From: JAKACA01 sp963769255 | GTDB taxonomy: Bacteria; Actinomycetota; Acidimicrobiia; Acidimicrobiales; Bog-793 | Length of the DNA stretch: 64,000 nt | Assembly (NCBI GenBank): GCA_963769255.1 | Contig: CAVYKV010000001.1 | Span: 3,348,001 to 3,412,000, forward strand | Direction of reading: 5' to 3' | Shown: positions 11,033 to 27,736 of the stretch, piece by piece | Layout of the letters: every line of letters begins with the position of its first letter | Numbering within the stretch: position 1 is the first letter of the stretch | The notes under the pieces: model-generated | Database searches by the model: none | Seen by the model: the letters and a program-made list of their open reading frames with translations, nothing else | What the model was told of the DNA's origin: nothing | Program-made: the position numbers and the translations under genes

Positions 11033-11662
11033 TCAAGCGGTCCGTATGTTGATCTCCCCCATCATGCCGACGGCCCGGATGTGCAGGCGGGGAACGCCCG
11101 GCCGGGGCCGGACGTCTCGAACACGCACGTGTTTCTCGCCCATGAAGACGAAGCCCGTCACCTCGACCTCCACCCCCTCCGGCACCACGACCTGCTGCTC
11201 ACCCATCATGCAGTAGAGGTGCAGCGTCATCGTCGGCGACTCGACGAGGGCGTTGCGGAGGTCGATGTGCGAGCTGCCCATGAAGGTCACCATGTTCGTG
11301 TGCTCCGGGAGACGGGAGATGCCGCGCTTCAGCTCGCCCATCACTGTGACGTGCCACTTCCTCTTCGTCTTCGGCCTCTCGGGCACCACACTTGAGGACG
11401 GCGGCCTCGGCGCCGGCAGATCGCTCGTCAGGGGCTCGAGGTCGGCTCGGGTCACGGCGGCGTAGGCCGAGCCCACGCGGCCACCCATCTCCTCCAGCGT
11501 GAGGCGTCCTTCGGCGCAGGCGGCGGAGAGGCGGCCCACCACCTCCTCACGCTCGGCGTCGGAGACCCTGAGGAGCCGCTCGGCGCCGGCGACCGCCGGT
11601 TCGGGCGCCGACGGGGGCATCCACACGGGCTTCGGGGAGACATCCCCGGCGGAGGTGTCCGT
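11033..11662 (-). CDS. DUF1707 / LiaF-like C-terminal domain protein
   Basis: About 209 residues. The N-terminal half contains a DUF1707 (SHOCT-like) domain: LRVSDAEREEVVGRLSAACA, then EGRLTLEEMGGRVGSAYAAVTRADL. The C-terminal half repeats the pattern of the LiaF-type cell-wall stress domain, with short strands such as VTVMGELKRGI, MVTFMGSSHIDL and GMMGEINIRT, each holding the MG turn. Actinobacteria carry many DUF1707 proteins of unknown role; links to envelope stress are suggested by the LiaF-like domain only. A longer frame to 11743 would need a TTG start. GTG at 11662 was chosen because a TAGCGT box lies 8 nt upstream, suggesting a leaderless message. No transmembrane helix is seen. Confidence 0.7.
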   Translation of the reverse strand, partial: TDTSAGDVSPKPVWMPPSAPEPAVAGAERLLRVSDAEREEVVGRLSAACAEGRLTLEEMGGRVGSAYAAVTRADLEPLTSDLPAPRPPSSSVVPERPKTKRKWHVTVMGELKRGISRLPEHTNMVTFMGSSHIDLRNALVESPTMTLHLYCMMGEQQVVVPEGVEVEVTGFVFMGEKHVRVRDVRPRPGVPRLHIRAVGMMGEINIRTA

Positions 11663-11805
11663 CACTGCACGCAACGCTAGAGCATTCTCCGGAAGGCCGG
11701 TCGCGGAGTCGCGAGTGGCGATCGGGACGTACTGTGCGCCCAAAGCGACCGTGTTGGGCCCCCTACGGTCGTCCTCGCATCTCAGTACGAGCCGGGCGCC
11801 CTCTC

Positions 11806-11831
11806 GGCCGGCCCCGGCGCCGGGGCCGGCC
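11806..11831 (-). terminator. 26-bp perfect palindrome after the repeat protein gene
   Basis: Positions 11806-11831 form a perfect 13+13 inverted repeat of G and C only, beginning 9 nt after the stop at 11841 in the minus-strand direction. There is no T-tract. GC-only hairpins without a U run are common at actinobacterial gene ends, so a terminator role is the likely reading. Confidence 0.5.
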
Positions 11832-11840
11832 CGGCCGGCC

Positions 11841-14800
11841 TCAGCAGGCCGGCCGGAAGGACGAGGCCGTCGAGCTGAGCACGAGCGAGGCGTTGATGCC
11901 GGTCGCGGTCTTCCCCACGCTGACGCCGACGGCCCTGGCGGCCGAGGCCGAGGCGGTGTCCTTCCAATACTGCTGGGCGTAGATGGAGCCGGAGCCGCCG
12001 CAGATCGAGGCGGGGTCGAAGACCACGTCGTACGACCCGGCGACGAGGCCGGCGAGCGTGTAGGCGCCGTGGTCGTCGGCGTAGGCGTAGCCGGCGATCA
12101 CGTCCGAGCCCCGCGCGATCGCCTCGACCTCGACGCCCTGCAGAACGGCCCCGGAGGAGTTCCTCACGGTGCCCGAGAATCTGCCCGCCGCCCGTGAAGG
12201 CGGCGTTGATGCCCGAGCTGTCCCGACCCGCCCTCACGGTGACGGTCGTCGACTTCGCCTCGTCGCTGGCCTTCTTCCACCACTGCGGCGCCAGGTTGGC
12301 CGTCGAGGCGCAGGAGGGATCGAAGTAGACGTCGTAGGCGCCGGGCGTCAGGTACCCCATGAGGTACGAGCCGTCGGCGAACGACTCGGTGCCGTTGGCC
12401 TCGATGTCGGTGTGGGCGAAGTACGCCTCCACACAGGCACCGACGATCGGGGTGGAACCTGCCTTCACCGTGCCCGAGATCTCGCCGGCGAGGCTGAGCG
12501 TGACGTTCACGCCGCTCGTCGTGTGCCCCGCGGACACCATCACGGGCGTCGACTTCGCCTCGTAGAGGCCGGCCTTGTACCACACCGCGGCGAAGGTCTG
12601 CCCGATGCAGCTCGGCTCGAACTCGATGTCGTACCTGCCCGGCTCGAGGCCGTAGATGGCGTACGACCCGTTGCCCGTCGTCGTCGTGTAGCCGCCGCCG
12701 TTGGCGTCGTTGACGGACTCGGCGTAGACGCAGACGGCAGCCTCACCCGTCGAGGCGGAGCGTCGCACCCTTCCGGAGATGGATCCCCCGCCCGTCATCT
12801 GGGCGCTGACACCGGTCACGCTGGCGCCCGCCCGCAACGTGATGCGGGTCGCCGTCGCCGGCGAGGTGCGGTCCTTGTACCACTGCGTGGCGTACCGCTG
12901 CACCTCCGAGCAGTCGGCGAACTCGACGAGGTACTTGCCGGCGGGAAGCCCGACGACGGAGTAGGTCCCGTTCGTCGCCGTCTCCGTCTCCTTGACCTCG
13001 ACGAGCTGGCTGGAGGCCGAGAAGATCTCCACGCAGGCCCCGGAGAGAGGCGCCTTGCTGGCGACGGTCACCGTCCCGCTGAGCTCGGCGCCCTTCGCGA
13101 GGCGGGCGTTCGCGACGACTGCCTTGCCCGCCACGACCATCAGCTGCTTTGCCGCCTTCGGCGTGGAAGCACCCGTGTAGTAGTCGGGAAGGGCGTTGCT
13201 CGTCCCGCATTGCGGCTCGAAGGACACGACGTACTTGCCCGGCGTGAGCCCGGGGATCGAGTACGTACCGGTCCCGCTTGTCTCGGCGTCGCCGTCGGCA
13301 AATCCGGGCACGACCGGGTAGGCGACGACGCAGCCGTCCACCACGGCCCCGCCGCCGGCGATCGTCACCGTCCCATTGATCGTGCCACCGACCGTCACGG
13401 CGAGGTTGACACCGGAGGTCGTCTTGCCCGCCGCGACGTGCACGCTCGTGGCTGCAGCCTGTGTGGAGGCCGCACGGAACCACTGCGGTGCCCAGTCGCT
13501 CGAGGTCGATCCGCATCCGGCCGAGGTCTGGACCTCGTAGCTGCCGGAGGCAAGGGCGACGAGGAGATAGGAGCCGTTGCTCGCCGTCGTCGTGGACGCC
13601 TCCTCCTCACCCTGGCTGTTGAAGGCCGCCATGCACATGCCCGCCAACTTGGCGCCGTGGCCGGTGACCGTGCCGGCGATCTCGCCGCCGGCGTGGAGGG
13701 ACGCCGTGACGCCCGACGTTGTGGACCCCGCCCTCACGACGATCGTCTTGGCCGTCGCTGCCGTGGCGGCACCCCCGCTGTACTGGGTCATCCAGTTGTA
13801 CGAGCTCGACCCGCACCCAGCGGTGAACTCCGCCACGTAGGTGCCGCTCGGGAGGTTGCTGACGCTGAAGGTGCCGTTGCCGGCCGTCGTCGCTGAGTAC
13901 GACGAGGAGCTGCCGTTCGCCAGCTCCACATTGACGCAGATGCCGCCGAGCGGGCCGCCCCCGCTCCTCCTCACCGTCCCCGTCACCTTGCCACCGGGCT
14001 GCAGCCTCGGGCTCACACCCGATGTCGTCGCACCCGCTGTCACGGAGACGACCGTCGACTCGTCAGCGGTGGCCGAGTCCTTCCAGTACTGCACGAGCCA
14101 GTTCTGCGTGGAGGTGCAGGGGTAGAAGGCGACGATGTAGGAGCCCGTGGGCAGCCCGACGATCTGGTAGACACCGCTGGCGTTGGTGCTCGACTCGAAG
14201 GTTCCGGGCGTGGGCACGTTGACGCCCTCGTAGTAGACGCAGATGTCGGCGAGCACGGCGCCGGTGTTGCCCTTCACGGTGCCGGTGGCGATCCCGCCCG
14301 GCTTCATGGTGGCGTTGATGCCCGTCCGGGTTGCGCCCGTGCCGAGCGTGACGAGTGTGGCGCCGGCCTCCGTGGAGGAGTCGTTCCACCACTGCGGGAG
14401 CAGGTTCACACCTGCTCCGCAGGGAGAGAACTCGATGGTGTAGCTGCCGGGGGCGAGCGCCGAGACCGTGTAGCTGCCGTCACTCGTCTCCGTGTCCGAA
14501 CCGAGGCCCTCGGTGGAGTCGACGAAGACGCAGATGTCGGACAAGGGCGCGTCGGACTCGTTCGTGACGGTGCCCGAGATGGTGGCGCCGGGCTGCATGG
14601 CGGCATCGATGCCGGAGGTCGTCTTGCCCGCCGCCACCGACACGTCGGTGGCGTCCTCGTAGAAGTCGGTGTTCTTCCACCACTGCTGCACCCAGTTGTT
14701 CGACACCGACCCGCAGCCGGCAAAGAAGCTCACCGTGTAGACACCGGCCGCCAGGTTCGGCACGACGTAGGTCCCGGTCGACACAGCCGACGTGGTAAAG

Positions 14801-15162
14801 CCGCCCGTACCGGCGCCGACCGGCTGCACCTCCACACAGATGCCCGAGAGGGGGCTGCCGTGGTTGTCGGTCACCCTGCCCGAGATCGTGCCAGTCGCTC
14901 CGATGGCCACCCTGGGCGCGTGCTCGTCGGCAAGGAGCCGGGCCTGCGCCGTGGGGGCCGAGCGGGCGGCCCCGACGAACCCGTTGGTCAGGGCTGCCGG
15001 GCCGCGAACGCTCGCCCTACGGACCTGCGTGGCACCCGAGGCGGTGCCGAGCGGCAGGACGGTCGCCGCCACCGCGGCGACGGCGACGACGGCAACAGCG
15101 AACGGGCGCACGGTGAGCTGCCGTCCGGTGCGCGAGCCTCCGGCGAAACGCCTGAGCGACAC
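11841..15162 (-). CDS. Secreted protein of ten CarboxypepD-regulatory-like repeats, one frameshift
   Basis: Repaired length is about 1,106 residues. The N-terminus MSLRRFAGGSRTGRQL plus a hydrophobic stretch ending near ASGA is a signal peptide; GTG at 15162 is chosen because GGGGGAGG lies directly upstream. Ten repeats of about 100 residues follow. Each opens with a strand pair such as GTISGRVTDNHGSPLSGICVEV, continues through TGTYVVPNLAAGVYTVSF, and closes with a Trp-rich QQWWKN segment and AGKTTSGIDAAM. This is the carboxypeptidase-regulatory/Cna-B-like beta-sandwich fold. Each repeat except the last has a first Cys in the GICV strand and a second before the Trp segment, probably a disulfide. 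No sorting signal, peptidase or membrane anchor is visible. At about 12178 one extra base (GAAT on the plus strand) shifts the frame inside repeat ten; removal restores GTVRNSSGAVLQGVEVEA. The gene follows rpoC after 158 nt. Confidence 0.75.
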
Positions 15163-15260
15163 GGCCTCCCCCTTTTCTGTCCCCCGAACCGAGGATGCGG
15201 AAAGGACGGTAACCCCGCCGCGCTGAACGGTCAACTGTTCGTCGGCCGGGCCCGCACGCG

Positions 15261-15281
15261 AGAAAGCCCCGCACCCGGGGC
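15261..15281 (-). terminator. Intrinsic terminator after rpoC
   Basis: On the minus strand, GCCCCG - GGTG loop - CGGGGC (15281-15266) is followed by TTTCT. This is a 6-bp GC stem with a short T run about 40 nt after the rpoC stop, the best terminator-like structure in the window. It separates rpoC from the secreted repeat protein gene. Confidence 0.7.
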
Positions 15282-15320
15282 GAAACACCCCCGAGTACGG
15301 GACTCCTCACGACGAAAGCG

Positions 15321-19442
<4,122 letters not shown>

Positions 19443-19443
19443 C

Positions 19444-23019
<3,576 letters not shown>

Positions 23020-23135
23020 GGCGCTACTCCTCGCGAGAACGAGACGGCCGGGAACTCGGGACGAGCCGTGTCCGGGCGCGCGTCAAGGACGACAGAAGAC
23101 TGCAATCGGACGCGGAGAGGGCACGACAGAGGAAG

Positions 23136-23164
23136 AGCATAGTCACGCGAAGACGCGCGAGCAA
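23136..23164 (-). promoter_or_regulatory. Candidate rpoB promoter P2
   Basis: Minus strand TTGCTC (23164-23159), 17 nt, then TATGCT (23141-23136). It lies about 117 nt upstream of the rpoB start and downstream of P1. Confidence 0.5.
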
Positions 23165-23190
23165 CACCCGAGGCGAAATTGCCTCGCGGC

Positions 23191-23219
23191 AGGGTAAAGG
23201 AAGCTCACGCCGTAGTCAA
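23191..23219 (-). promoter_or_regulatory. Candidate rpoB promoter P1
   Basis: Minus strand TTGACT (23219-23214), 17 nt, then TACCCT (23196-23191): a near-consensus sigma70-type promoter. A small inverted repeat, CGAGGC - AATTTC - GCCTCG, starts directly after it and would form a hairpin near the 5' end of the transcript. Confidence 0.6.
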
Positions 23220-23254
23220 GGCAATTTGGCTGGGTTCTGCCTGAGAACGGCGTG

Positions 23255-23279
23255 GGGCGCCGGCCCCCAGCCGGCGCCC
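23255..23279 (-). promoter_or_regulatory. Hairpin after rplL, possible attenuator
   Basis: A 9-bp inverted repeat (GGGCGCCGG / CCGGCGCCC, loop 7 nt) begins 10 nt after the rplL stop, with no T run behind it. The position is that of the partial terminator between rplL and rpoB known in Escherichia coli, so incomplete termination between ribosomal and polymerase genes is plausible. Confidence 0.5.
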
Positions 23280-23289
23280 TCCCGGTTCG

Positions 23290-23676
23290 TTACTTGAGCT
23301 CGACGCTGGCGCCGGCCGTCTCGAGCTGGGCCTTTGCCTTCTCGGCGTCCTCCTTGGACACCTTTTCGAGGACCGCCTTGGGAGCGCCGTCGACGAGATC
23401 CTTCGCCTCCTTGAGGCCGAGGTTCGTGAGCGCCCGGACCTCCTTGATGACCTGGATCTTCTTGTCGCCCGCAGCCGTGAGGACGACGTCGAACTCGTCC
23501 TGCTCCTCCTCGGCGGGAGCGGCCTCGGCCGACCCGCCGCCGGCGGGCGCCGCCGCCACGGCGACCGGGGCGGCGGCCGTGACGCCGAAGCGCTCCTCGA
23601 ACTCCTTCAGCAGCTCGCTCAGCTCGAGCACCGTCATGCCCGCAATGCCGTCGAGGATCTCTTCCTTGGTTGCCAT
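23290..23676 (-). CDS. rplL: 50S ribosomal protein L7/L12
   Basis: A 128-residue L7/L12 stalk protein that recruits translation GTPases. The N-terminal dimerisation domain (MTVLELSELLKEFEERFGV), an Ala/Gly/Pro-rich hinge (about residues 35-55) and the C-terminal domain (KIQVIKEVRALTNLGLKEAK, then DLVDGAPKAV) are all present. It follows rplJ by 18 nt, the usual rplJ-rplL pair. Confidence 0.98.
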   Translation of the reverse strand: MATKEEILDGIAGMTVLELSELLKEFEERFGVTAAAPVAVAAAPAGGGSAEAAPAEEEQDEFDVVLTAAGDKKIQVIKEVRALTNLGLKEAKDLVDGAPKAVLEKVSKEDAEKAKAQLETAGASVELK

Positions 23677-23694
23677 CGTTGCTCCTAGCGCTGG

Positions 23695-24549
23695 TTACTC
23701 GGTCGGTTCTGGATCGGTCTCGGCTGCGGCCTCGTCGGCTGAGCCCTGGTCGGTGGGGGCGCCCTCGTCGCCCGCCTCGGCCGCCACCTCAGTCGCGTCG
23801 TCCGTGGTCGACGCCTCGGCTTCGGCACCCTCGTCCGCCGCGACTTCCTCGGCCGCAGTCTCGGTGGCCGCGGCCTCCGTGCCTGCGCTGTCGGCGGCGG
23901 TGGCGTCGGGAGCGGCAGCCTCGTCGGTGTTGCTGGCGGCGCTGGTGTCGTCGCCGGTGGCAGTTTCGCCGCCGGAGGCGGCACCAGTGTCGACGTCACC
24001 GGCCGAAGGAGGCAGCGCCTCGCCCCCGGCGACGCGCTGGTCGATGAGGGCGGAGATCCCGTAGGCGAGGTTCTGCGGCATCGCCTTCAGCAGGCCGGCG
24101 AACTGGCGCATCGGCGCCGCCAGGGCGCCGGCGATCTGGGCCAGCAACGTCTCGCGAGACGGGAGGTCGGCGAGTGCATTCGTCGTGCGGGCGTCGAGCA
24201 CACCCTGGCCGACGTAGCTGCCCTTGATGACGAGCGCCGGGTGGGTGCGAGCGAAGTCGCGCAGCACCTTGGCGGCGGCCGCTACGTCCGTCTCGACGAA
24301 GGCGATGGCTGTCGGGCCCTCGAGGAAGGCGTCCATGGCGGCATGTGGCGACTCAGCCGTAGCACGCCTGACCAGGGTGTTCTTGTAGATCTTGTACTCC
24401 GTGCCCGCCGCCCGGAGCGCCCGTCGCAAGGTGGCGAGGTCGCCGACCTTGAGGCCGCGGTACTCGGTGAGGATGGCGGCGTCCGCCTGGTCGAGGTGTC
24501 CGCGGACCTCCTCGACGACGGCCACCTTCTCGGCTCTTGGCCCAGCCAC
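23695..24549 (-). CDS. rplJ: 50S ribosomal protein L10 with long acidic C-terminal tail
   Basis: A 284-residue protein. Residues 1-176 are L10, the stalk base that carries L7/L12 dimers (VAGPRAEKVAVVEEVRGHLD, then ILTEYRGLKVGDLATLRRAL and YKIYKNTLVRRA). Known L10 proteins end near 165-180. Here a further 105 residues or so follow, rich in Ala, Asp, Glu, Thr, Ser and Gly with no basic residues, after the normal L12-binding helix. The start used is GTG at 24549 with GGGAG about 6 nt upstream; the open frame continues to 24675 only through leader RNA. The tail composition matches that on L4. Confidence 0.93.
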   Translation of the reverse strand: MAGPRAEKVAVVEEVRGHLDQADAAILTEYRGLKVGDLATLRRALRAAGTEYKIYKNTLVRRATAESPHAAMDAFLEGPTAIAFVETDVAAAAKVLRDFARTHPALVIKGSYVGQGVLDARTTNALADLPSRETLLAQIAGALAAPMRQFAGLLKAMPQNLAYGISALIDQRVAGGEALPPSAGDVDTGAASGGETATGDDTSAASNTDEAAAPDATAADSAGTEAAATETAAEEVAADEGAEAEASTTDDATEVAAEAGDEGAPTDQGSADEAAAETDPEPTE

Positions 24550-24559
24550 CTGCGGCTCC

Positions 24560-24715
24560 CTTCGTCCGTACTTGCCTGCTGCGATCGCTTGCGACCCGGT
24601 AGGCCCAGGTGGAGCGCGGCGACGACGAAACGGAAGCCCTGCGGACTTCGCCTCGTCAGGCGGGCTCTCGCCCATTCAGCACGCGGGGTGCACCGGAGGT
24701 CTTCGGCGGGTCGAT
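24560..24715 (-). promoter_or_regulatory. Ribosomal protein L10 leader
   Basis: The transcript in front of rplJ contains CCGAAGACCTCCGGTGCACC (24707-24688), which resembles the actinobacterial L10 leader, where L10 or the L10-L12 complex binds a kink-turn and represses its own operon. It is followed by complementary blocks further down (GAGCCCGCCTGACGAGGC and CCTGGGCCTACCGGG). A possible -10 TAACAT lies at 24737-24732 without a well-spaced -35. The call rests on the motif and the position; no covariance model was run. Confidence 0.55.
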
Positions 24716-24759
24716 CTGTTGTGCGGCTGCGATGTTAGCCGGTCGACGAGGCGTGCCCG

Positions 24760-24900
24760 TCAGGACGGGCACTCGATCCAGACGACCGCCGTGTAGCCGG
24801 GCGCCGTACCCGCCGCCGGCACGTTGATGACCCCGTAGGTGATCTGCTGCCCGTGCGAGAGCGGCTTCACGCAGGCGACGGGGCTGCCCTGCTCAACCAG
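24760..24900 (-). pseudogene. Fragment of a lost protein-coding gene between rplA and rplJ
   Basis: A 47-codon stretch ending at TGA (24762-24760) has 44 of 46 sense codons ending in G or C and reads like a natural protein end, with HGQQITYGVINVPAAG and GYTAVVWIECPS as recognisable pieces and two Cys. There is no in-frame start upstream: the frame passes into sequence with poor codon use. It is best read as the 3' remnant of a gene, perhaps a secreted protein. The remaining gap (24901-25085) shows only a 7-bp hairpin at 24945-24971 (GTCGTCT/AGACGAC). Confidence 0.4.
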
Positions 24901-25085
24901 CCCCGGGGTGTGCTCTGGGGCGGGTCGAGCGGGTTTGGGTTTCGGTCGTCTCAGGTGTAGGTGAAGACGACGCTGGAGGCAGTAATGAGCGCCCAGAGTG
25001 ACCGTTTTCGGCCTTTTACGGTCGCCTTCGCAGCGCAGTAGCCCGAATCCCCGCCGCCTGGTGACGCCGCCGGCGCCGCCGAGGC

Positions 25086-25808
25086 TCAGGCGGAGGCGGC
25101 GAGCTCCTCGTCGGTGATCCGTGCCTTCGCCGGGTCGATGTGCACGCCCGGCCCTTGCGAGGGCGAAAGGGTGATCGAGCGCACGTAGCGGCCCTTGGCG
25201 GCCGCCGGCTTCACGCGCACGAGCTCGTCGAGCACGGCGCGGAAGTTCGCGAGGAGCTGGTCGCGGCTGAACGACGCCTTGCCGATGGGCACGTGGATGT
25301 TGCCGACGCGATCCGTGCGGTACTCGACACGCCCGCCCCGGAACTCGACCACTGCCTTGGCGACGTCGGTCGTGACGGTTCCGGTCTTCGGGTTCGGCAT
25401 GAGGCCGCGAGGACCGAGGATGCGTCCGAGCCGCCCGACCTGGGCCATCATGTCCGGCGTGGCGATCGCCACGTCGAAATCGAGGAAGCCCTCCTTCTCG
25501 ACGCGGGTGACGAGGTCGTCGGCTCCGACGACGTCGGCGCCGGCGGCGCGGGCATCGGCAGCCGCCTCCCCGGCGGCGAAGACGGCCACTCGCTTCGTCC
25601 TACCCGTACCCGCCGGGAGGGCGAGCGAGCCGCGGACGATCTGGTCGGCCCGCCGGGGGTCGACCCCAAGACGAACGGCCATCTCGATGGTCTCGTCGAA
25701 CTTGGCGGACGAGAGGCTCTTCACGAGGTCGATGGCCTCGACGACCGAGTACAGGCGCGTGCGGTCGAACCGCTTCAAGAGGTCGGTGTACCGCTTCCCA
25801 GTGCTCAC
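25086..25808 (-). CDS. rplA: 50S ribosomal protein L1
   Basis: A 240-residue L1, which forms the mobile L1 stalk and in many bacteria represses its own rplK-rplA message. Landmarks are TGKRYTDLLKRFDRTRLY, the domain II start VAVFAAGEAAADARAAGAD and the signature ILGPRGLMPNPKTGTVT. The GTG at 25808 is chosen because GGGAG lies 6 nt upstream and because the frame beyond it covers rplK in a wrong phase. It lies 31 nt after rplK. Confidence 0.97.
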   Translation of the reverse strand: MSTGKRYTDLLKRFDRTRLYSVVEAIDLVKSLSSAKFDETIEMAVRLGVDPRRADQIVRGSLALPAGTGRTKRVAVFAAGEAAADARAAGADVVGADDLVTRVEKEGFLDFDVAIATPDMMAQVGRLGRILGPRGLMPNPKTGTVTTDVAKAVVEFRGGRVEYRTDRVGNIHVPIGKASFSRDQLLANFRAVLDELVRVKPAAAKGRYVRSITLSPSQGPGVHIDPAKARITDEELAASA

Positions 25809-25839
25809 TTCGGCTCCCTTCGGGCTCCCGGTCCGGTCC

Positions 25840-26265
25840 TCAGCCGACCGTGATGCCCATCGACTTCGCCGTACCGGCCACCTGCCGCTTGGCGGCTTCG
25901 ATGTCGTTGGCGTTGAGGTCGGGCATCTTCTTCTGTGCGATCTCGGTGAGCTGGGCGTCGGTGATGGAACCGACCGTCTCCCGCCCGATGAGCGTTGCCC
26001 CCTTCTCGACGCCCGCCGCCTCGCGCAACAGGACCGTCGTCGGAGGCGTCTTGAGGACGAACGTGAACGAGCGGTCCTCGTAGATCGTGATCTCCACGGG
26101 AATGATGGTGCCCCGCTGGCTCTCCGTGGCGGCGTTGTACTGCTTGCAGAACTCCATCGTCTGCACACCGTGGGGGCCGAGCGCCGTCCCGACGGGGGGC
26201 GCGGGCGTGGCCGCCCCGGCCGGCAGCTGGATCTTCACGATTGCGGTGACACGGCGACGTGCCAT
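25840..26265 (-). CDS. rplK: 50S ribosomal protein L11
   Basis: A 141-residue L11, part of the GTPase-associated centre and the thiostrepton binding site. The N-terminal domain has the conserved prolines (LPAGAATPAPPVGTALGPHG), and the C-terminal rRNA-binding domain ends in ETVGSITDAQLTEIAQKKMP and AKSMGITVG. It lies 46 nt after nusG. Normal length and sequence. Confidence 0.98.
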   Translation of the reverse strand: MARRRVTAIVKIQLPAGAATPAPPVGTALGPHGVQTMEFCKQYNAATESQRGTIIPVEITIYEDRSFTFVLKTPPTTVLLREAAGVEKGATLIGRETVGSITDAQLTEIAQKKMPDLNANDIEAAKRQVAGTAKSMGITVG

Positions 26266-26311
26266 GGTGGTGCACCCTCTCCTTTAGGTGGCCGGCGTTC
26301 GGGCGATGACC

Positions 26312-27205
26312 CTAGAGCTTGGCGACTTGGCTGAATTCGAGCTCGACCGGGGTCTCCCGGCCGAAGATGTTGACGAGGACCTTCAGCTTGAGCTGGTCCT
26401 CGTTGATCTCGGCGATCTGGCCCGAGAAGTCGGCGAAGGGGCCTTCCTTCACCCGCACCGTCTCACCCACCTCGTACTCGAGGCGCGCCTTCGGCCGCTT
26501 CTGACCCTCGCCCGTCTCGGGGCGGACCTGCAGGATGGCCTCGACCTCGCCACGCGGCAGCGGCGTCGGCTTCGTCCCAGGCCCGACGAAGCTCGTGACG
26601 CCCGGTGTCTGGCGGATGACGGACCACGAGTCGTCGTCGAGCTCGCAGCGGCACAGGAGGTAACCGGGGAACACCTTGCGCTGCACCGGCACCCGCTTGC
26701 CGTTCTTCACCTCGATGACCTCTTCCATCGGGATGACGACTTCGTAGATGCGGTCCTCCATGTTCATGGAGGAGATGCGGCTCTCGAGGTTGGACTTCAC
26801 CTTGTTCTCGTAGCCGGCGTAGGTGTGGACGACGTACCAGCGGCCGGGCCGGTCGTAGGGGCTCGGTGCCCGCTCGACGGGCTCTTCAGACTCCTCGTCC
26901 TCCTCGGACTCCTCCGACTCCTCGTCCAGCAGCTCGCCGAGTGCGTCGGCGCCGTCCTCGTCCCCCTCGGTGACGAGCTCCTCGACCTCCTCGACGTCGC
27001 TGACGGCATCGCCGATCTCCGGGACGTCGAGGGCGGCGTCGGCCTCGAGGGCCGACGCATTGTCGAGCGACAGCACGTCGTCGGCCGCCCCGGCGCGCTC
27101 CGCCTCGGGCTGCTCGACCGGTTCCTCGACCGGCTCCTCCACGCTCTCGTCCTGGTCGATGGGCTCTTCGGTCACGGTTCTCGTCTCTTCGCTGATGTTC
27201 GTCAC
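26312..27205 (-). CDS. nusG: Transcription factor NusG with long acidic N-terminal extension
   Basis: A 297-residue NusG, against 180 or so in Escherichia coli. The NGN domain begins near residue 121 (RWYVVHTYAGYENKVKSNLE) and the KOW domain is at about 245-297 (VRVKEGPFADFSGQIAEIN). The first 115 residues are almost wholly Glu, Asp, Ser, Val, Ala and Pro, ending in a run of Glu/Ser. NusG binds RNA polymerase through NGN and Rho or S10 through KOW. N-terminal acidic extensions are known in actinobacterial NusG, but this one is at the long end. It lies between secE and rplK as usual. Confidence 0.96.
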   Translation of the reverse strand: MTNISEETRTVTEEPIDQDESVEEPVEEPVEQPEAERAGAADDVLSLDNASALEADAALDVPEIGDAVSDVEEVEELVTEGDEDGADALGELLDEESEESEEDEESEEPVERAPSPYDRPGRWYVVHTYAGYENKVKSNLESRISSMNMEDRIYEVVIPMEEVIEVKNGKRVPVQRKVFPGYLLCRCELDDDSWSVIRQTPGVTSFVGPGTKPTPLPRGEVEAILQVRPETGEGQKRPKARLEYEVGETVRVKEGPFADFSGQIAEINEDQLKLKVLVNIFGRETPVELEFSQVAKL

Positions 27206-27359
27206 AGAATCCTCGTTGACCCTCCGCGGTCGTCGCCTGCACGGCCCTCCAGCGGCGCGATGGCAGCGGTGGTGTATCGCCGGGACCCCATGAGCGTACC
27301 GCCCCCCTGAGCCTCGACGTCCCGGGGCGTCCCCGGCGACGCAGACGGCCGCTGTGCCA

Positions 27360-27686
27360 TCACTTCGTGAAGAGGACGAGCACCAGCTTGGCGAAGAGGG
27401 CGTCGAGACCGAAGACGATGGCCGTGAGCAGGACGACGGTGCAGAACACGACGATCGTGTACTTGATGACCTCCTGCCGGCCCGGCCAGGCGACCTTCAC
27501 CAGCTCGGTGCGCACGTCGCGCAGGTACTCGGCGGTCCGCTTCGGCAGGCTGGGGCGCTCTTCCTTCCGCTGCGCCGCCACCCGGGCCGCCGCCGCGTTC
27601 GTCCGGTCGCGCTGGGGCGCGAGAGGAGTCCCGTCCGGGCCGAGCTGGCCCTGGCGCTGAAGGAGGCGCTTGGTTTCTCTGTTCAT
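27360..27686 (-). CDS. secE: Preprotein translocase subunit SecE
   Basis: A 108-residue SecE, the small clamp around SecY. A basic N-terminal part of about 50 residues precedes the conserved amphipathic helix and membrane segment: YLRDVRTELVKVAWPGRQEV, then a single transmembrane helix YTIVVFCTVVLLTAIVFGLD. The gene precedes nusG and follows tRNA-Trp, the usual actinobacterial order. Confidence 0.96.
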   Translation of the reverse strand: MNRETKRLLQRQGQLGPDGTPLAPQRDRTNAAAARVAAQRKEERPSLPKRTAEYLRDVRTELVKVAWPGRQEVIKYTIVVFCTVVLLTAIVFGLDALFAKLVLVLFTK

Positions 27687-27736
27687 CTCACCTCAGCTCG
27701 GCGGAGAGCAAGGGGTTCTCGTCACCATCGGTTCAG

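Noticed and set aside
11806..11831. 26-bp perfect palindrome as an attachment site or operator
   Set aside because: It contains only G and C, lies right after a stop codon and is more simply a terminator hairpin.
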